This document shows, in pieces, positions 11,801 through 22,200 of a stretch of DNA of 64,000 nucleotides. This stretch comes from Karalla daura (Eukaryota; Chordata; Actinopteri; Chaetodontiformes; Leiognathidae), in assembly GCA_029224185.1 (NCBI GenBank), contig CM055192.1:3275001-3339000 (forward strand), in the 5' to 3' direction. The notes below the pieces were generated by a model, which saw only the letters and a list, made by a program, of their open reading frames with translations, ran no database searches and was not told the origin of the DNA. Position 1 is the stretch's first letter. Every line of letters begins with the position of its first letter. The position numbers and the translations under genes were made by a program.

Positions 11801-12748
11801 AAAACTGTCTTTTCCTCCTAGGTGCTAACTGGAGTCCTCTAATCAGTGTCAGCCAGAGGTTGAGAGGGTTTCTACCTTCCAGTGCTGTAGTGAAGATGCC
11901 TGATGATCTTTTAGAGACTCTCTATAGACTTCTGGACCTGGTTAGTGTCTCCTCTAACATCTGTACACCTGTTATTTAGTCTCCCAATGTGTAAAATGAA
12001 ATGCAATGTAATTATTTCACTCGAAGAGCTCTTAATTTGAAAATGTATTAAAAGGAAGAAAGCTTGTCTTTGATGGGGAAAAATGTTAGATACTGACTGA
12101 CTGTAGCCATTCATTGTTCATTGGTGTTCATCTTCATGTCATAGTTACCTCTAAACCATTGGTACCACTGTGCTTCTGTTATTATTGAACGTGCCTCAGT
12201 GACTTGTTTGTATTGGATCTTGTTTAACCTGTTTTTGATGCTAAAACTGTTTTTTGTTTCATACCTTCTATCATTAACCACATTTAAACCACCTCGTGGC
12301 AGGGTTAGGGTTAGCCTAACCCTGCGGCTGCTGGTGGCACTCTTGTTCACAATTTTCTTTATTTCCAGAGTAATTTTTTTTTTATCCTCAGTTATTTACT
12401 GTGTGTTTTTTGCTGTAGTTGAATGACAAAGAGGAAGCCCTGGCACACCAGAGGAAGGTGAGCATCATGTTGGCCCACAGTGCTGAGGAGCTGCAGAGGA
12501 AGCTGCACCTGGATCCCTCTGGATTCTGCCAGACACCTAACCCTGCACCACCCCATGTTCCATCGAACCAATCCCACCAAACTCCTGACACATCAGAGTC
12601 TGACCACACACAGCCAGGATCAGCAGCAGATCTGTCCTCCACTCAGCCCAGCGAGAGCTGTACAACAGGTGTGACAGAGCTACCGTCCGACCAAAGTCCT
12701 GACAGGAGCTCCACGCCCCAGCAGTCACTGTTTGATCCTGTCAAATAA
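5864..12748 (+). CDS. ccdc125: Coiled-coil domain-containing protein 125
   Basis: Coding exons: 5864-6173 (exon opens at 5829), 7104-7162, 7253-7339, 7977-8054, 8846-8931, 9009-9091, 9303-9415, 10580-10684, 11176-11326, 11822-11940, 12419-12748. All phases join, giving about 506 residues against 511 in human. The start at 5864 has G at -3 and gives the near-human length; in-frame ATG 5945 (479 residues) is the alternative. Blocks shared with remembered human CCDC125 are the N-terminal DDDMVGGDLGDGMG, ALKILQGKAILDKATSHT, the LAVxGACxC cysteine segment, MVADAFRIAFEQQL and LNDKEEALAHQRKVS. The middle (exons 7104 to 9415) is charged and heptad-rich, a coiled coil; the last exon ends in a Pro/Ser/Thr-rich tail. 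The protein is probably cytosolic; published work links it to cell migration, but its biochemical role is unclear. No transmembrane segment or signal peptide is seen. Confidence 0.94.
6720..7055 (+). mobile_element. Fish interspersed repeat (GGATGGAT-tail family), in ccdc125 intron 2
   Basis: It contains CCATCCGTCCATTATC, a (C)TGCTGGTGCC block, ATTTAGAGTCTTAATGCATG, TTTGGACTGTGGGA and GGGGAGAACATGCAAAC. These are hallmarks of a very common, non-coding fish repeat present at least eight more times in this window. Part is reverse-oriented or rearranged before 6790. It sits wholly inside intron 6174-7103 and the copy is diverged. The class (LINE 3' end, SINE or other) cannot be settled by eye. 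Confidence 0.7.
8525..8690 (-). mobile_element. Fish interspersed repeat (GGATGGAT-tail family), minus copy
   Basis: The block GGAGACTCTAAATTGTCCCTAG, GTGAATGTGAGAGTGAATAG and GGCTGCAGCAGACACC is the reverse complement of the core of the repeats at 6720 and 60660. It lies in ccdc125 intron 8055-8845, which otherwise holds only AT-rich sequence and a short TATA-type palindrome near 8791-8818. Confidence 0.7.
9451..10270 (-). mobile_element. Degraded, internally deleted LINE in ccdc125 intron
   Basis: On the minus strand, 10006-10299 encodes an RT-proximal segment (FWKTIPYVRREKRGTIKAVY, then LLTSPEEEEGRWKEHFGE). After a jump, 9576-9827 encodes the 3' end of the same type of ORF2 (VERSQLRCFRHLFRMPTGHL, GKRLIGRPRTRWRDYF). 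The element ends at plus-strand TCCATCCATCCATC at 9451, the usual tail of this fish non-LTR family. The core of the reverse transcriptase, including the catalytic box, is missing, and stops and frameshifts interrupt the rest. It is a dead insertion in the 9416-10579 intron. The family was recognised from general knowledge; the exact clade is not settled. Confidence 0.85.
11551..11612 (-). mobile_element. Possible short repeat end (gene-for-gene 'GTGGCTCACTGGCGCC' block)
   Basis: GGGTGGCTCACTGGCGCCTCACAGG followed by GGGTTTGACTCCCGG resembles the reversed end of the common fish repeat seen elsewhere in the window (the part reading 'tgaaccagcgaccttc...' in other copies). It lies in the intron 11327-11821. 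It is too short to be certain. Confidence 0.35.
12300..12324. repeat. Telomere-like inverted repeat (CAGGGTTAG ... CTAACCCTG)
   Basis: Two TTAGGG-type units face each other: CAGGGTTAG at 12300-12308 and its exact reverse complement CTAACCCTG at 12316-12324, separated by 7 bases. It is in the last ccdc125 intron (11941-12418). It could fold into a small hairpin; no function is implied. Confidence 0.8.
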
Positions 12749-12981
12749 CAGAGGGACGTGGCTGTGGCTGCCTCACTGAGAGATGATATTTAAGGGATTT
12801 AAATGAGTGCATACAGTGTGATTGACTGCTCACTGCTATCCCTGCAGCTACGGCAGTAAAACTAACCACATGTGTGAGACAGAGATGATGGGCTGGAGAG
12901 GTGACATCACGAGGACGCATTACATCTCACAATCACATCTGCAAGATAATATATAAAACGCCAGACAAGTAAGGAATGTGA

Positions 12982-13278
12982 GTGCCCTTGAACAATCGAC
13001 TAAACCTTGTGAAAGGTTTCCTGATCTGGAAAAATAAAGTCTTCCTTGATGCTTGGTGGAACGACAGATATTCTGAAAAGGAAGCAGAGCTGGACCTGCT
13101 TAAGGAATATGGAGTGGATGACACGCTGCTAATGGACATTTCATCTATTGACTGTCAGCTGGAGTTTAGATCACACTGCTGGCATCAAGTCAAGGTCTGT
13201 TTGGAGTTAGAATTTCCCTCTGTCAATGAGTCTCTTAATAACCTTTTGTGCGCAGTGACCTCAAAACTCAGACAGTGA
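12982..13278 (+). other. Unexplained 98-codon ORF just after ccdc125
   Basis: An ATG-to-stop frame of 98 codons (starts MPLNNRLNLVKGFLIWKNK) lies in or just after the ccdc125 3' UTR and crosses the AATAAA at 13033. Its composition looks protein-like, charged and leucine-containing, but no family was recognised and no splice or promoter evidence supports it. It may be an old repeat or pseudogene fragment. It is listed because nothing else explains it. Confidence 0.2.
13033..13038 (+). terminator. Candidate ccdc125 polyadenylation signal AATAAA
   Basis: This is the first canonical AATAAA after the ccdc125 stop at 12748, giving a 3' UTR of roughly 300 bp. It is followed by T/G-rich TCTTCCTTGATGCTTGGTGG, a plausible downstream element. 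Confidence 0.6.
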
Positions 13279-13289
13279 ACTCTAGCTGG

Positions 13290-13650
13290 CTCTAGAACAG
13301 TTTGCTGCTGCGTGTGAAGTGGCTGCAACGAGACTCGGATCTTCTAATTCTGAGGTGATGATGACATAAACCAGAGAAGGTTGAAGTGCCCACTGGGATT
13401 TTTTCTAGATCCAGAGGAGCAGCTGAGATGGTCCTGCAGCATCGGGCCAGGATGCCACCTGGGGAGGTGTTTGGGGCATGTCCAGCCAGACGGAGGCCCA
13501 AGGTCCAGGACATGCTGGAGGCGATTATATCTGCCCACTGACCCAGGAATGTCCCGGTGGAGCTGGTAGAAGTGGCTGGGCTTCCCTACTGAGGCTGCTG
13601 GCACTGTCATCCAGACCTGGACAAAATGGATGAAAGGAAAACAAGAGTAT
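13290..13650 (+). mobile_element. 3' end of a LINE ORF2 (same family as 9451-10270)
   Basis: The plus strand reads, with frameshifts, RMPPGEVFGACP, RRRPKVQDMLEAII and VPVELVEVAG. This is the end of the fish ORF2 that in intact copies reads as a GRPRTRWRDY-type terminus followed by an EELEEVAG motif. The tail GGATGAAAGG at 13628 is a decayed GGATGGAT end. It is in opposite orientation to the intronic copy at 9451. Confidence 0.75.
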
Positions 13651-16429
13651 TGCTCTTAATCAGTTGTAGAAATTTATGACCATAGTCTGAATGACTGACA
13701 GAGCTTTAAATTAACTTTTATGTGTCTGCGACACCAAGAATGATCTAGGAGGAGGGTGGCTAAATTGGATTGCTTGATTTGTTTACTGGTTGAGGCCAAT
13801 TCACCTTCATTCACATTGATTCTACTTTACTATCATCATCACCTACATAGACGTACATGTCCTCTGCAGTTATTATGTAATACAATCATAGCCAAAGTAT
13901 AGATTAGACATTATGTAAGCCTTATTGATTATTAAAGAATTTATGATGGCACAGAAGGTGTAGCACAGTGCCACTGGCCCTGATTAAACCCATCCTGGGT
14001 ACAATGGCCAACATGACTCATGTACTTACAACATTGCTTATCTGGCAGCATTTACCTGCATCTTTTTTTGAAGAACTATCTCATCCCTATTCATAATGAA
14101 CAGCAGCAGTATTTTGGAAGCCATAAAAAAAGGTTAGTATCCTAAATATATTTTGATTCTGAAAAAACAAACATTTTTTCTGCATATATTTTCACACTGT
14201 TCTGTTCTGTTATGTTACCAAGCAATCTCTTGGACATAAACCACTTCTCATAACCAAGCCTCTCAATACATACAGCTGTTGGCTTCTCACTATGTTGTTG
14301 GGAAACATATTCAGTTTGGGTAATTTGCTTACATCTGTATGTTAAATATCCATAGATGCCTATATGTCAGAAATAATCTTAAAAAGAGGATGTTGTTCAC
14401 TTTCACTGGGATTGACAAGTCAGGATACTGGTATTCAAGACCCCTGTCTTTGGTTTTGAATAGAAACACTGTTTCATTGTTTTGAATTTTTGTAGAAAAG
14501 ATTTTTCATCTACTCTTTTTATATGAAAATGGGTACTTGTGAAAAAAGTACCCATTTTGCCTCAGCAGAACTGTAGTTAAACAATGAATAAATACTATTA
14601 GTGAACAAGTGCTACCAAACACAACTCTATAACAGGATTAAGGGCATGAGGGTTCATTTTACAAAACATGTTCATTCACAGAAACTAATCAATGCAACAT
14701 GCATGAAATGTGATGTTGGTGTGTACATGTTAACACTAATGTAGATAAATGTAACAAACTGTTTAAAAAACTGTTGTAAAAATGTCACCGGTGCCAGTGT
14801 TTTTGCTTCCTTGGCGTTTTGGTAGATGGTCAGTTTTTAGCTTTTAGTGAATGTTTCACTGTTCTGCTTGAATATTGAATGTTATTATTTCTTACATTTT
14901 CTGCAATACTTAATTTTTAAACTCAGGTCTTCACGACCAGCCTTTTTTTGAATTATGGGTGAAATAACATTTGATTTTGTTTTACGTGTGAAGTATAGTT
15001 GAATGAAGCTGTGCAGGAAGCTGACCAGCTGAGGGCAGTGTTTGTCTGCATATGTTTCTTGGGTTTCTCCCAGCTTCTATACACCGGCAGTGATGCGTTA
15101 CAGTGCACTCATGACCGATTCATTTATGCAGCTAACAGTTATTTGGCTTCCAGCCTCAATAGAATAATTGCTAAATATGCTACTGAACTGTGCCGAATTG
15201 GGCACGTGGGATGATCAAGGAGGAGGAAAATGAAGAAGGGATGAGGTGGAAAAATGAAAAGAAAAGTACAGGCTGGTACATTAGCTGAAGTGTCAAGACC
15301 AAAATCATGATTAAACCGTATAGTTGTGTTCTCATTTTCGTGTCTGAGTCGGTAGAAGATGCTCATTCTGCCTCACCTGAGTACTGAATTCACCACCCCC
15401 CCAATGGCACTTTGTGATCAGGTTGGGAAAACTGGTTTACTTAAGAAAGATGTCAGTGAAATAATATTGCGGTATGAAATACAGATGTATAAAAGAGAAA
15501 AGTCGAAACCATTGCATAAGGGATAAATAATTCAACTGTCCACGTGCCAATACTAAAGAACAAGGTTAGGCCAGTGTAACATGATAACTGCTGCCAAGTG
15601 TGACTAGGTGGGCCTGATCTACCTAACAGTTGCTCTTAGCGATTCACAATCACCAGAGGGTGAGTGAAACTGCTAACCTCAAGTGCAAACAAGGACAAAC
15701 TGAGCATGAAGGCCCAGAGCTACAGTAAGCCCCCACCTCAATGAAAGGATTGTCCAGAAAAAAAAGGAAAGAGGAAATGATAAGAAAGTAATATACAAGG
15801 GTCTATCATATTTAAACTGAATCAAATGCTGTCACTGGATATACTTCTGGTCACCACTTCAGCCAGTGCTGCCATTTCTATTTTTACTTGCTAGGCTGTT
15901 TTACTTTTACACAATATTCATACATTTTCCACCAATGTGGAAACAATGTCTCAAATGAATTGTCACAATCTGCAAGGACAACTTCACTGTTCCTCCAAAT
16001 ACCCAAGGATTTTTTTTTCTTTAGAGGCCGATTTTGACTGTTGAAGAGATGTGACTTATGGAGTAAAAATAGTTCAGAATGAAGATAAAATTCTTAATTT
16101 GTTTCCCTGCAGCTCATAGATAAGGTGTTCCTGAATGTCCCTGTTCCTGAACCTTAAAGCCCTTGGCTTAAAACAACATATGGGCAACAATGAAGTCCAT
16201 CATTCCAGCGAGTCAGATTATTATAACATGCTGCCACTTTCTGAGGTGAAGATCTGGATTCTGGGGGGGAAAATAGACGCGTGCCTGGAAATTTCAAGCC
16301 CTATGCAGACACTGAATTTTCCTTAGACTGCACAGACCTGAGGAGTCTGTACCCGTCATCAAGTGTTCTCAGCATACTCTCAAAGGACGGGCTGGGATTG
16401 TTCCACAGTCACATTCAACTCTCTGTTGT
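13651..16429. other. Gene-free AT-rich stretch with one strong hairpin
   Basis: No exon-like ORF with homology was recognised. A 71-codon ORF at 14999-15214 was inspected and not assigned. A perfect 13-bp hairpin lies at 14526-14558. A polyT near 16011-16018 and short A/T runs occur. The rest is unremarkable diverged sequence. Confidence 0.6.
14526..14558. repeat. Perfect 13-bp inverted repeat with 7-base loop
   Basis: AAAATGGGTACTT (14526-14538) is the exact reverse complement of AAGTACCCATTTT (14546-14558), with loop GTGAAAA. No flanking duplication or known element was recognised. Confidence 0.85.
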
Positions 16430-16600
16430 GTGATTCAGATCATGCGAGAGTCTGGAAACCTCTCCCCACGGATATCTCAGATGGCAGTCATGGTGGACAG
16501 GGGTTTTCTTGTCATGGGCTTTGTGCAATGTAAGATCTACAGGCCTGTGTCTCTCTATGGCAGGTCCTCGACATTCGCCTGTGATCCCAGAGCACTGCAC
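16430..16600 (+). mobile_element. Possible DDE-transposase fragment (DDE_Tnp_4-like)
   Basis: The frame from 16430 contains MVDRGFLVMGFVQCKIYRP. This resembles the 'DxGF...L...P/CK...P' segment around a catalytic aspartate in DDE_Tnp_4 (Harbinger/ISL2EU-type) transposases as I remember it. The flanks soon lose similarity. It could also be chance. There is no transposon end or target-site duplication that I can point to. Confidence 0.3.
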
Positions 16601-16829
16601 ACCTTGGTTGGCATGTCAAGACCCTCATGCTCTGGGGAATTAACCCATGAACTGTAAATATATGCTAATATGAAATTGGTTATTGTTATCACATGGTTAT
16701 CATGCAAAGTAAACATGGCATGCAGGAGATTAGGAGACAAAGCACATTCTTTTACGATGCCTATATATGCAATAATTGAAAAAATATTAGGAGTAGAACA
16801 GAATAGTATAGAATTAAATATGCCTGTAC

Positions 16830-17265
16830 CCTCCCACCATGGGGAATTTACTGGGATAAAAGATTGTATAAAAAATCTGAAGCATGAGTGTGGAAGCAAG
16901 GACCTACAGAATGTCTCCTTAACACACTTGGGGTGAAGGAGTCTGTCACTGTCCTGTCAGCTATGGACAGGCTGCTGCTCCAGCAGACCACTCCAAAGAA
17001 AATGGATGATGCCACTGCGCTGCAGAAGAAGGTCCTCAGGAGAGCCCGCTGCACTCCAAAGGACCTCAACAGGTACAGCCTGCTCTGACCTTTCCTGTAA
17101 AGGGCATCGGTGTTGTGTGACCAGTCCAGCTCATTGTTCAGCTGAGCTCACATATTTACGAGAGTCGCGCCACCAGCCTGTAGCTGTTGAGATCCTTCAG
17201 GTGCGGCATCCTACAGGATCTTTTCCACATTGTGGAACTCCGCATGCAATATGCAGTTCAGCATA
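16830..17265 (-). mobile_element. Degraded LINE, C-terminal part of reverse transcriptase ORF
   Basis: Minus-strand translation gives, in order from 17160 downwards, ELDWSGHT, GQSRLYLLRSFGVQRALLRT, FFCSAVASSIFFGVVCWSSS and, after an internal deletion near 16960, LLHPKCVKETFCRSLLP. These are the conserved closing segments of fish non-LTR ORF2 proteins (CR1/Rex-like). Frame changes and the deletion make it non-functional. The plus-strand ORF at 16888-17088 is only its antisense shadow. Confidence 0.85.
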
Positions 17266-18879
17266 ATAAAAGCATAAAAATGATTGATTGACCCAATAAC
17301 TTCATGTGGCAACATTGGAGTTTTGGGTTAAATATATGAATCCAGGGTTTGATCAACATGAGTTCGCCTATCTGGACTTAATTTTCAGTGCGTTGTATGT
17401 TATAATATAAATAAAAACCTAGAGCGGCTATTACCGCTGGGCTGGTGTGGGACTGAGGGAACTCACAGTGGGAGAGAGAGGGCTCTTCTCTCACAGTCGT
17501 GTTCTCCATTTTCTCCACAAGTCTGCCGAGAGGCTTGTTACCAGCTAATTAAACAAATTAAAGTCAGCGTGCAGCAACCAGTGTGTCACTGAAGACAATG
17601 ACAGCTCAGAGTTGATAAGACTCAGTCATGTGCGAGTGTATTAGTTGTTTTGCAGGATTACACAAAAAGTGATAAACCAAGTTGCACAAAATACTGTCGG
17701 AGCGTAGCTCTGGGCCAAGGAAGAATTTTGGAGCAGAGCCAAATCATGGGGCATATCCAGGATATCTGCTGCGGTATGGTTGTGCTTTGCTTCATTCTGG
17801 AGGGTAAAGCACTTAGGTGCTCTGTAATTTACACTTACCTTGGCAGAATTATTATGAGATATTACCTCATGGCTTATTCGGAGAAAAAAAAGTTTTAAGG
17901 AGAAAATTTAGCTGCATGGCTGAAACAGCATTACAAATTCGGCCTGGTTAATGGGACTCTGGAGGGGTATGCATACCCCTATAACCTTATCAGTAGGTGA
18001 GGTGGGTCTAACTGTCTTTGAAACTTGAAAAGTATGAGCTCTTTAAATCGCCTGTGTGTCAGTCTAGCTTTCTCCGTATAATGCTAGTGGAGTTTGTTTG
18101 TCAAGAAGCAAACACACTGCCCAGGCCAAGCAGGACCAATGTAAACTTCATCTATTTGTTTTACTGCACCGTCGCTACAGCGAGTGAAGTAAATAAGACA
18201 AATAGCAGTCACCACAGGTCAGTGGTCACAGCAGCAATGACTGAATTCATTTAATCATGTTGTGGCTACATAGTTGCCTAACTGAGGTTTGAGGAGGAAT
18301 CAGGATTGAACTTTGTTACCAGAGCTAATGTGTCATTTTCACTGCTCACATCTGCTTCATTAGCTTTAGATAATGGCAAAGCTTTTCACACTTGGGATGG
18401 CCCACCAGCCATCTGAGTCATTTGCATCTTAAGACCTTGAAGCGCTAAGCATCACTGATTGCAGGCATTTTGGGAATTGGACTGACAGCAAGTGAATAGA
18501 TGGAATGAGATCTGAATAGCAATAGCAGTTTATGCCACATCCCAAAATGGCATTTTGTGCTCAGTGCGAGTTCAGTGGGAAAAGAACTGCGTGGCAGCAT
18601 TTAGCCACTTTTTTTTTACTTTGATGGGACTGATATGAAAATACCAGGTACAAAATTGTCAAGCAACCATTATAGGAGGGCTGTTAGCTGAAATTCTTTG
18701 TCTTTGAGTGGGAAATATTCATTGGAGTTCAAAGTCTGAAGCTTATTGAAGCTTTTGTTAAAGCGAAACAGTGAGGAGCATGACTTTTAACTGGAAGGGA
18801 CGCATTTTATTTTCACATATATCAAATATGTCACATAAGAAAGCTGTTTGCATCCCAGCACAGAACTGCAATTATTTAC
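17266..18879. other. Gene-free stretch, partly repeat-poor
   Basis: No coding exon was recognised. The block 18340-18560 is repeat-poor and carries TGAGTCA (AP-1-like, 18414-18420) overlapping ATTTGCAT (POU octamer, 18420-18427). This is compatible with a regulatory element but proves nothing alone. Confidence 0.5.
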
Positions 18880-19245
18880 TCATCCATCCAAACATTGTTT
18901 TACTTGCTTTGTACACGAACCTATCCAAGCACACACTGGGTGAAGGTGGAGAAAACATAGGTCAACCGTCCATCACAGGACACACACATACACACACACA
19001 CACACACACACTCCTACTCTTACACTTACCCCATCAGCAATTTAGATACATCAGTAATTTACATAATTTTGCATCTTTTAGAGTGAGACTAAATGCACAT
19101 TTTGGACTATGGGAGGAATATAGGTACAAATGGGGAGAACATGCACATTCATATAGAAAGGCCCCTGACTGGGAGTCAAACTCCTTCAGGACCTTCTTGC
19201 TGTGAGAACTAACCTTCCATTCATTCATTCATTCATTCATTCATT
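18880..19245 (+). mobile_element. Fish interspersed repeat (GGATGGAT-tail family) with CA and ATTC microsatellites
   Basis: A diverged copy: CACACTGGGTGAAGGTGGAG, CCGTCCATCACAGG, a (CA)n at about 18980-19010, TTTTGGACTATGGGAGGA, GGGGAGAACATGCACA and GGGAGTCAAACTCC. It is followed by an (ATTC)n tract at 19217-19243. The 144-codon ORF across it is not a gene. Confidence 0.7.
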
Positions 19246-22200
19246 TTGATTTCCAACAATTGCATGAATTGTCTCAACAAGACCTGAAATTGGTAACAAG
19301 CTACTTTAAATAGATTGTACTGATGACAGAAAGTGACATTAAAATCTACTTTATTGATCTAGTATGTGTATTACTGACAGTAATACATAACAGAGTTGCA
19401 ATATTAATCAATCCAGCAATAAATGTAATTGTTTGTAATAAGTGTAATTGTAATTGTTTTGACATTTAAAAACAGTGAAAAGATATCTCAAAATATTACA
19501 TTTTACATACATAAAGCAGTGGACACTAACTGAGGAAAGTGCTCTGGTACGATACAAAAATATTAAATAAAAAATACAAATATATTATCATATAGTATAT
19601 ATTTAAAAATATTTAGAAACTAGGCTTCATAAAAGACTGCTGTATGTTTCTCTTGGGTGCTTGTGGTGGAGCGCTCTGAATCCGAATGCAAATGTTTCTT
19701 GATGATTGAGCGTTGAACATTGAGGCTCAGATGTGACTAAATGTTATGTTACACAAATAGCTGCAAGTTCAGAACAGTATCTTAATGAGATTCATGTGAA
19801 AACGTCTGCAATGTTCTCTGTGTCCGAGTGTATTTGCCATGGGCGCAGGCCACCTGACCCAGCTCTGTGGGTCACAGCCGCTGTCCTCTTCCACCGCCAG
19901 CTCACAGGAACAAAAGAGGAGAGTCGCAGGCTGAATTCAAGGGCTTTTTGGGCCGCCTGCACCCCCAGGGCTCTTTATTTGGGGCATCCCGAGCCTCCAG
20001 GACTTTTATCTTTCACACTTTGATAAATATTGACCTGACCCCTTGACTCGGTGCCATTGATTGAAGCTTAAGCTACACGACTGGACTCTGACCGAAGCTC
20101 TATAGTATTGGCAGGATTAATTAAAAGGAAAATGTTTTTAGTGTGGCTGGCTTCATGGAAAGTGCTGTGGTGAGACAGGGGAGGAGGGGGGTTAGTGTAC
20201 ACATAGACATGTTCACACACACATGCACATACACAAACTGATTGGCACGCTGCAGTGACTGCTGGGTGAGGGGAGGTGTATGAAAAACATTAACCCACAA
20301 TGCACTGCTGAGTTTTGACAGATTCCTGCTCAAGGGCTGCTGAATTTATGAGCCATTACTCCTGCCGGCGCAGGATCTAGTTGGTGCATTATGTTCCATG
20401 TCAGCCACCATTAGTGGAGCATTGACTGATATCCATTAAGAAAGCCAGTGCTCTCTGACACTGGCCGGCTGCGAGGGCCAGCCTGGCATGCTTGGACTAA
20501 GATGTAGCTGTAATGTTTTGTTTCCAAGCTTACCCCCTCCTTCTCTTTTTCTTGCACATCCAGTTGAGTTCAAGCTTGCAGTAATCAGGGGACAATACTG
20601 CAACCCACAAGCCTTCACAGCAGGCATTGTGCTCTACAGTAAGCTCCAGCTGGCCTGTTTCCACTTTGTTTTTTTAGGACACCGAGGACTTAGGTTACCT
20701 TTATGAATAGGATTTACTATTTATGTCATGTTCAGACGGTAGTGTGTAGTTTTACTTCCTAAAACAGATGATGTGACCGAAAGCAAAGAAAGTTCACACT
20801 CAGCCATGGAGAGCTGAGAATTATTATTCATGTTATTCTGACTGAAAAAACTTGGGTCTCTCTCATTTTTGTTAGTCATCGGTGAGGAGAACCAGGGAGA
20901 ACCATGAAGAGGATCCTGAGATAAAAGTTATTACCAATTCTAAACATACACAATAGGAACCCTAAAAATCATCAACCCTAATTTTATTTAAAAGATGACA
21001 AATGAGCATGAGTGTGATGGTTATGATTTACCCTTACCTGTGTCATTTAGAGGACAAAAAAAGCAAACACATAAGCTTTGCCTGGTGCCCACTCACAAGA
21101 GACTGGTTTCCATGTTGACATTACATCAGTAATGGAGCAGCAAGCCTCCCAGCCAATCTGTCCTCATTAGCCTACAGTCTAAATAGTTCTTAAATGTGAT
21201 GACGGGGGTTAATAATGGCATTCAGCCCCATCTGTTGTTATTTACTTAGGGAAGGTCAATTTATTGACCTATCTGGACATGGGGGCATGCATGACAAAAC
21301 GCTGACAAATAATGTGCATGGCCTTGATGTTCCATTAAATAATCGATTCAGTGGTTTGGAGGGGGGTGGGGGGTGGGGAGGAGGTGGTGGGGTTGCACAG
21401 GGACTATGAAAAGGTCAGTATCTGTTAGTTCATCGGTAGAGTTATTAATAAATCAATAAGAGCTTGAGCGAGGCCCACTGACTCAAACTACTCCACACAG
21501 TCCTGACTTCTTTTCAAAGGGACGAGAGGAGAAAAGAGCACATCAGAAGTGCTCTTCCTATCTTCTCCCGGGGTGAAAGTAGATTAAAAGTTCTTGCAGT
21601 TTTTAAATCAAAAGAAATTCCAGTGAAATTCACTTTTGATGACAGCTCAAAAACGCAAACGCTCAGAACACTGGGCTTGACTAAAATGTCTCAGAATGTG
21701 TGCAGTTGTGGCGTTCGTGCCCAGTGCCAACGACATCTATTAAGTGCATGATTAAAAAAAATAATAATTGTAAGCATGGGAACAATAAATCAAACACACC
21801 CTGGCAAGCACAGTGTTTGTTTGGGAAGTAAAGATGCACACTCCATTAATATGCCAGAGTTATACAGTTACCCATGGAGAGCACAGTGCGTGGCTGACCT
21901 GTTATTTGTGCTACTGGAATACAGTAGCATATTTTGTTTACTTGAGAGATTTTTTTTGTTTTTTTTTTGTAAGAAATGACTTGCTGCCAAAACTCAACGG
22001 CACTCATTATCACACAGCCAGTTAATTAATGTTAGCTCACAGAAACGCAGCAGGGCTTTCCTTCGGCATGGATTAAACACACACAGGTCTGTGCTGGCCA
22101 CACTGGAATCATTTGGAAGTAATTAAGAGGATATATTTATATATTTATCTTGTGTATTAATAGAATATATACTTTGGAATATTTATTGAGTCTGAGTGAA

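Noticed and set aside
14999..15214. 71-codon ORF (MNEAVQEADQLRAVFVC...)
   Set aside because: It reads protein-like but no family, splice signals or neighbours support it.
16439..16529. Exon-like segment with CAG acceptor and CAAT|GTAAGA donor
   Set aside because: Joining it to the next open segment makes a stop codon at the junction, and the residues look more like a transposase fragment.
16888..17088. Exon-like plus ORF (LGVKESVTVLSAMDRLLL...) with a good donor after 17070
   Set aside because: The minus strand encodes the conserved LINE ORF2 C-terminus over the same bases, so this is an antisense shadow.
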